Source: DATIJJ01 sp039936115
Lineage (GTDB): Bacteria; Pseudomonadota; Gammaproteobacteria; DSM-16500
Assembly (NCBI GenBank): GCA_039936115.1
Contig: JBDTIZ010000059.1
Coordinates: 1-7,731, forward strand
Reading direction: 5' to 3'
DNA length: 7,731 nucleotides
Positions 1-4,900 of the stretch are shown here, one piece after another; position 1 is the stretch's first letter, and each line of letters opens with the position of its first letter. Both the position numbers and the translations under genes were made by a program. Under the pieces are notes generated by a model. It was not told where the DNA came from. It searched no databases and saw nothing but the letters and a program-made list of their open reading frames with translations.

Positions 1-537
1 ATACTCGGTTAATTTTCCAATATTTAATAGAATATTATTGTAATTAAAATTAACTCTACTATTGACACTTTTTATTCCAAACACAGGCGGGCTCATCTCA
101 TAAGGAGGTCCGACGAACTCGACAGTGCTTAAATCTGTATTGGTAGAAGCATTTTTAGAAGAAGAGTCATTTGAATTTAAATACGTCCAACTCGCTCCTG
201 CGCTATATAATGTATCTGGAATAGCATAATTTAAGCCTAATTCAATAGCAGGATGATAATTTGGTGTAATTTCTTGATAATGCCAGCTTTGAAAATAAGG
301 CTGCGTCCCGGAAACAAACGTTGCATATTTTAAGTTGTCACTGGCGGGTTTAATATATAAAAAATCAATATAAAAAGAAGATTTATTTATAGCTGATTCA
401 TTTGCAGGTTTAACAGGAAGTTGTGTGTCATCTGTTTTTTTGGAGTGTGGTATAGTTGCAGAATAGCCAACCATCGAATGACACAATAGTATACTTGCTA
501 AGTTAACACTTAAAAAAACTCTTTTTGAAATAAACAT
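1..537 (-). CDS. Legionella_OMP-like outer membrane protein, N-terminal part (3' end outside window)
   Basis: The reading frame runs from ATG at 537 to the window edge, giving 179 residues with no stop. AAGGA lies seven bases upstream of the ATG and supports this start. Residues 1-26 look like a signal peptide: Lys5-Arg6, a hydrophobic core at about 7-18, and small residues Gly24/Ser26 before a likely cleavage site. The mature part starts with a polar Lys/Thr/Pro stretch. A strand-like segment follows (FYIDFLYIKPASDNLKYA), then LGLNYAIP and ASWTYL, and alternating segments near the edge (VNFNYNNILLNIGKL). This aromatic, alternating pattern resembles the Legionella major outer membrane protein family (Legionella_OMP), a beta-barrel family with many paralogues in Legionellales. 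The role is therefore probably a porin-like or surface protein of the outer membrane. The family call rests on pattern recall and only the first part is visible; another beta-barrel family is possible. Confidence 0.62.
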   Translation of the reverse strand, partial: MFISKRVFLSVNLASILLCHSMVGYSATIPHSKKTDDTQLPVKPANESAINKSSFYIDFLYIKPASDNLKYATFVSGTQPYFQSWHYQEITPNYHPAIELGLNYAIPDTLYSAGASWTYLNSNDSSSKNASTNTDLSTVEFVGPPYEMSPPVFGIKSVNSRVNFNYNNILLNIGKLTEY

Positions 538-706
538 CTCAATTCCTTTTAAATAAAACTCCATAAAATCTATACAGCGCGCTGCCAAATATAATCTATG
601 TGACGATAAAATTACAGTATTATCGTTGCTAGCGCGATGAGCTTCTCTGTAAAACAGGAGTGCCAGATTCTAATACAGGTTTCTCAGGCTCTTTTTTTAA
701 TTAACT
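538..706 (-). promoter_or_regulatory. Upstream region of the outer membrane protein gene, with AT-rich promoter candidates
   Basis: This 169-base gap separates the unrecognised gene at 707 from the outer membrane protein start at 537. Read on the minus strand it holds a spaced inverted repeat (603-626), then TATATT and TATAGA as possible -10 boxes, the 10-base palindrome CAGCGCGCTG (575-584), and the AAGGA ribosome site. No convincing -35 box at standard spacing was found. The exact promoter is therefore not decided. Confidence 0.35.
603..626. repeat. Spaced inverted repeat, candidate operator
   Basis: The arms ACGATAA and TTATCGT are a perfect 7-base inverted repeat separated by 10 bases. 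The repeat lies about 65-90 bases upstream of the outer membrane protein start, just upstream of the best -10 candidates. Its size and position fit a dimeric regulator site near the -35 region, or a small stem-loop. The regulator is unknown and chance in AT-rich DNA is possible. Confidence 0.35.
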
Positions 707-1285
707 CTAGCGTAAAACGCGGGTATTAGATTGAATAGGAAGATGCAATTGTTCTCCCTGAGCTTTTTTAGCAAATAAATACAGGGTAGACCACACGCTC
801 TGTTTAGATTTATCTCGTTTGGCTATTTCGTAAGCGAGGTCTTCAGTAAGAGTAGTGTAATAATATTTTAGAAGATCCACTGAAAATTTACAGGTAAATA
901 TGACCGCTGAAAAGCTGCTCTCTTCATCGTCTGCTAAGTAGTCTTTCAATTTTAATCTGGGATAAGGTATAGAAGTAAATGGAAGGTTCATTGCGCTTAA
1001 AACGGCGGGTATTTTTTCTAATAAGAGCGTGCCTAAGCAGTTCTTTTTTTTGATAACCGGTAGCATTTCATAATATATTTTTTTATCCACAATGTTAATG
1101 CGTAACGGAAAATGCAATTGCTGATCCGCAGTTAATTTTTGGATAGTAAAACCATAAATATTATCTCCTACCGGATGACCTGTTACATGATAACCATTAT
1201 TTTGTAAGTCATGTAGAATTAAACGGGCATCTATATTTTTAAAAATTATTCTATCTATTAATAAAATCCCACCGACTTCCAGCAA
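707..1285 (-). pseudogene. Unrecognised protein, 5' part probably lost at IS6 remnant
   Basis: I do not recognise this protein. The frame stays open from 1351 to the stop at 707, but its first 20 or so codons overlap the 3' end of the IS6 transposase in another frame, so they are insertion-element DNA and not original gene. Original sequence probably begins near 1285, where TTG could serve as start; this leaves about 190 residues. They look like a real soluble protein: mixed alpha/beta, with segments such as LRINIVDKKIYYEMLPVI, an acidic patch (DDEESS) and a Lys-rich helix near the end. There is no signal peptide, membrane segment or familiar catalytic motif. The likely reading is the C-terminal remainder of a longer gene cut by the IS6 element. 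An intact gene using a promoter from the element cannot be excluded. Confidence 0.5.
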
Positions 1286-1286
1286 A

Positions 1287-1783
1287 CTAAGCCGCCAATC
1301 CAAATAAACTACGGACGAAGCTATTCTGCTTAACCACATCTTTCCCAACATAACGCACTTGTCCCTTTTGTATCATGCGCATTGTCTCAATACCATCAAG
1401 AGTGTTTCGTGCAGTTGAGAATGACTGATACCACTGGCGATAGCGTGATTTAGATTTCGTGGATTTGTGATCGTTTTCCATCCTGTTATTTAAATATTTT
1501 ATGGCAGGTAGTTTTGTTTTCTTCGGCGCTTCATTGAATGCTTGCACCTCACTGAGTGCGGGTAGAAAAGTTGGGCTCTTATCAACGTTAATGACTCTTG
1601 GATCAACTGATAAAGAAGGCAGCACCCTAGATTGGATGTTAAGCAAAAACCGAAATAAAAAAGCCGCGAAGCGATTCTTCAAAAAGCTACTGGGTAACTC
1701 TCATATTGCCAAAGAATAACTTCACCAACTGCATGCTTCCATTTAAATGGTTTTAATTTGTCTTTGTATTGTTTATTCGCCAT
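1287..1783 (-). pseudogene. IS6-family transposase, internal deletion plus inversion
   Basis: On the minus strand the N-terminus is clear from ATG 1783: MANKQYKDKLKPFKWKH then GEVILW, matching the IS6-family start (FKGRHF..DIILW in IS26). Homology stops near 1709. It resumes on the same strand near 1601 with PRVINVDKSPTFLPAL (second catalytic Asp in the DK motif), IKYLNNRMENDHK (catalytic Glu), GIETMRMIQKGQ and an FGLAA ending, all typical of the family C-terminus. The piece between is read on the plus strand instead (see 1605-1711). About 80 codons holding the HMDETY-type first catalytic Asp are absent. The frame is also broken, with a stop directly after the N-terminal block. The protein is therefore dead. 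The family assignment is strong because three separate conserved blocks agree. Confidence 0.88.
1605..1711 (+). other. Inverted internal segment of the IS6 transposase
   Basis: Read on the plus strand, this stretch encodes DKEGSTLDWMLSKNRNKKAA followed by KRFFKKLLGNSHIAK. It matches the IS6-family block RAVDSRGRTVDFYLSSRRN.KAA.RF..K.L. of IS26. In an intact transposase that block lies directly before PRVINVDK, which here sits on the opposite strand. About 105 bp has therefore been flipped inside the element. The junctions fall around 1602-1608 and 1708-1713. This is not an independent gene, although it makes an open plus-strand frame. Confidence 0.8.
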
Positions 1784-1837
1784 GGATATCTGTCTCGATT
1801 ATAACAACAAGTTAACAAGGTTAGCAGAAACAGATTT

Positions 1838-1851
1838 TTTGCAACAGTGCC
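1838..1851. repeat. IS6/IS26-type terminal inverted repeat
   Basis: TTTGCAACAGTGCC here is the exact reverse complement of GGCACTGTTGCAAA, the well-known IS26 terminal repeat. It lies upstream of the transposase start, as expected for the left end, and fixes the element boundary at 1851. Confidence 0.9.
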
Positions 1852-1858
1852 CATTGCT

Positions 1859-1891
1859 GACCCCAGTTTTGGCTTTTTAAAAAAGTGGGTC
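1859..1891 (-). terminator. Hairpin after the large gene, possible terminator without U-tract
   Basis: The hairpin starts 13 bases past the stop of the large gene. GACCC pairs with GGGTC, and a UUUU/AAAA inner stem closes a short loop, with one bulge and one C-C mismatch between. No run of T follows on the minus strand, so standard intrinsic termination is doubtful. It might instead stabilise the 3' end or be chance. Confidence 0.3.
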
Positions 1892-1904
1892 TTCTGTCCA
1901 TAGA

Positions 1905-4900
1905 TTATATTGGTCGTTGTATTAGTGTTTGCTCCGCTCCTAGTGTGATAGGTTGTTGTGTCGCCACCGCTGTACGCGGCGCTGACATCAAACCAAGAGA
2001 GGTTATGCCAGAAGTCAATAATGCTGGATCATATAAACGTTTCGGCACCATCGTATTTCTAGATAAAACGCCTTTATGACTAGCAGCATTGCCCAAATCT
2101 GCTTTTGTTCTCACCGCTAAAACTTTTAAATTACCAGGATTAGGCTCAAAAGACGCTCTGAATGAATGAGCAGCACCTCTTCTATCATTGGCTAATACAT
2201 ATAATTGCTCGTATTGATAATCTTGTGCCATATATTTTTCAGAGATTTCAATTGCCTTAGTAAGATACTGCATGGCGGCTTTTGTAGACCCGACTAACTC
2301 GCCTGCCATTGACATCAAATACTTATTATCGCCGTTCGCATCTCGTTTCATTTGTTCATAGGCAAATCGATTTTGTTTAAGCTGCATCATACCTTGACCA
2401 ATCATCGCAAGTACCTGCTCGATAGATTCAGTGACAGCATGTTTTTCAGCAGCTTCAAAATATTGTTTTGCGATTATAATGTCTTCAGACTCTGCATCTT
2501 CTTCAGATGTTGTATCGCTTTTCTCAAAGTAATGAAAACCAATTCTATTCATGAGTATGACATCATTTTGAGTTCTGGTGGGATCTTCTTTGCTTTCAAC
2601 ATATTCAGCTTCTTCATCTAAAGTCGGAGAAATCTTTTTAATCTTGACTTTTTTGGATATTTCATCAGCACTTGCCCCGCGTTGCCACAAGAGCATCATC
2701 AAATAACGAGAAGCGTCAGCATTTTCCGGTTGCATCCGTGCAAGATTCTCAGCAAAACGCATAGCCCAGCTGAGCATGTTATTCTGATCTTCTACCGTTC
2801 GAGCAGAATTAAATCCTTGTTTATATAATTCTATGACTGTTTTTATGTGCGAAAAGATCGCATCTGGTATTTGAACTTTTCTCTGATCAAATAACGTTAT
2901 CATCTCTAGCAGCTCTTTCAGACAATCTTGAATGTTCTCTGCGGAAGGAAATTTTTCCAACAACAGATGATAGCGATTGAAGACTGAATTTATTTTGTAG
3001 GTTTGCATGATTTGATTATCATTCTCAACGGGAATGCCGAGAATGGCTGTACTATAATCATTTAGTGCAAGTTGAAATTCGTTATGCGTCTGATAATAGA
3101 TTGCACGTTTGTAAATACATACCGCCAGGTTATTAAATTTTTTCAAAATTTCCTGCGGGTCCTTTCCAAAAGCAGCAGTAATATCTTGTCCTGCTAATTC
3201 AACTTTGCCTTGTTCGATACGAGCTTCAGCACGTGAAGTATACATATAGAGTGGAAGTGGTATCCCTTGCTTCATAAGATTAGCTTTATTGAGTGGAATA
3301 GTCTTATGACCTAAAGCAGCTTCGACCTGTGAAGATGACCCAACTTTTTGCTCCGCATTAGCGTCCAATGCAGCTGTACATGCTTGTTCTGCTTCAGCCC
3401 ATTCATTAGATTTGCGAAGACAGTACGAACGTGCGGCATAATAATAAGCTTTTGCTATCGGTAGATAAGTTAAGTCATCAACTTTAATTTGTGTAAAAAT
3501 TAATTTTGCTTGATCAAGTTTATTATCACGAACTGCGTTACTAGCTTTATTCGCTAAGGCAGCTGCATTAGATGGATCGATGACAAGTGCAGCATCTATC
3601 GCTTTTTCCTTTCCGCCATAATAGGAATAAATACCATGCATATTGGCAATTAATTTTCGCAACAATGGCATCTGATATGTGGCAAGATGTTTATCGTATA
3701 ATTCTATAGTTTTAATTAAATGTCCTGTTAATAAACTTCCAGGTGCTACTCCTGTTAATGGCAATAATGAACTTGCCTGAGCATAGTGCATGACAACTTG
3801 AGCAAGATAATATCTATGCTCTGGATCCACTTCTAATTGGCTCTCTTCTGCCATCTTATTAAATTCTGCCATGACTTGATTAATTAACACAGCAGATGAC
3901 TGAATCACATCATTTAAGCGCAGTTGTTCATCTTGAGGCAGATTAATAAATTCAGGTTGCTCTAAAACAGAGTCAGGTGATGCGGCTAATTGTAGTAAAT
4001 AAATTTCTATTTTACGCTGGCAAGCCTTTTGTTCCATGCGTTGAGATAAGATAACAGGATCTTCTGAATCATCCATATTATTGCCGGCATCATTTTCCGG
4101 TAACCATTGGTGTCCGTACGTCTTTAAGGTATGTACTATCTCGTGCTTTACGCTAGGTGAGGCAGTTTCGATTCCTTCATTAGCTTTCAACACTTCATTC
4201 GTTAATGGTATGGTGCGTTTTTTAGCTTTTACGAACCATGCAGTAAGAGCTGCTCTTTCGTAAAATATACCAAATCGATTGGTAATGAAAACAGGATCAC
4301 GAATCAGTTCTTGAGTAATAGGACAGATCAAATTTTTATTCACGAAGTCTTGTTCTAATTGATCATTTGCATCAATTAATTTAGTTGCTACTTTCATTAG
4401 GGCTTCGGGTAACGGTGCATCGAAATCATCAAGCGCAGTGTCTGGCGTCTCAATCGTATACTGACGTAAGAGTTTATCTAACTCTACTCCATTGCCACGG
4501 CTACGTGTAACGCAATAGTCATAAATATCTTTGTTGTATCTCAGTAAGAGTCCATCTAATACGCCGCCAAGACCACGTTTAATATAATTTTCATAAATCT
4601 CTTTTAGCTGCGCTTTATTAGCGAGATTAAAGACTTTGCATCCAGGTTCGGTGGCATCAACGAGATAAATTTCAGATGGATCAATATATACTGTTGCAAA
4701 AGCATGCGCGCTAGTATTACTGCCACTTCTACGATGAAGATTAATTTTAGCTTTAGCAAGATGACCATTTTGCTTAATGAGTCCCGCCCAATGCGCAATC
4801 AGTAAGTTAAGGTGACGACAAAGCATAGCGCCTTTTTCTTTAAAGAGAACTAACGGCACACTTGTTATTTTAGTCCCATCTTCCAATTCATCGATGTTGT

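Larger units (their letters stand above)
1287..1851 (-). mobile_element. Decayed, rearranged IS6/IS26-family insertion sequence
   Basis: The outer boundary at 1851 is marked by a perfect copy of the IS26-type terminal repeat, 68 bases before the transposase ATG, which matches the usual short leader of this family. The other boundary is at or just after the transposase stop at 1287; only TTTGC of the expected second repeat (TTTGCAACAGTGCC) can be seen there, so that end is truncated or diverged. The length is about 565 bp against roughly 800 bp for a full IS6-family element, so about a third is missing. No clear 8-bp target duplication could be paired. The element cannot encode a working transposase. 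Confidence 0.85.

Noticed and set aside
650..702. Plus-strand T-run after a GC-containing stretch, looking like a terminator
   Set aside because: The arms do not pair well, and no plus-strand gene lies upstream.
1501..1719. Plus-strand open frame of 72 codons
   Set aside because: Its conserved part is the inverted IS6 transposase segment and the rest is antisense to transposase DNA; it is not a separate gene.
1852..1859. Eight-base target duplication beside the IS6 terminal repeat
   Set aside because: CATTGCTG has no matching copy at the other, damaged end of the element.
1905..1961. C-terminal Dot/Icm secretion signal in the large protein
   Set aside because: The last residues (GAEQTLIQRPI) show no clear E-block or standard hydrophobic pattern, so secretion rests on domain content and the promoter only.
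4098..4340. RING finger in place of U-box
   Set aside because: The zinc-binding Cys/His pattern is absent while the U-box motifs are present.
4604..4798. Minus-strand open frame of 64 codons inside the large gene
   Set aside because: It overlaps the transglutaminase-like domain in another frame, and the domain's motifs are in the large frame.
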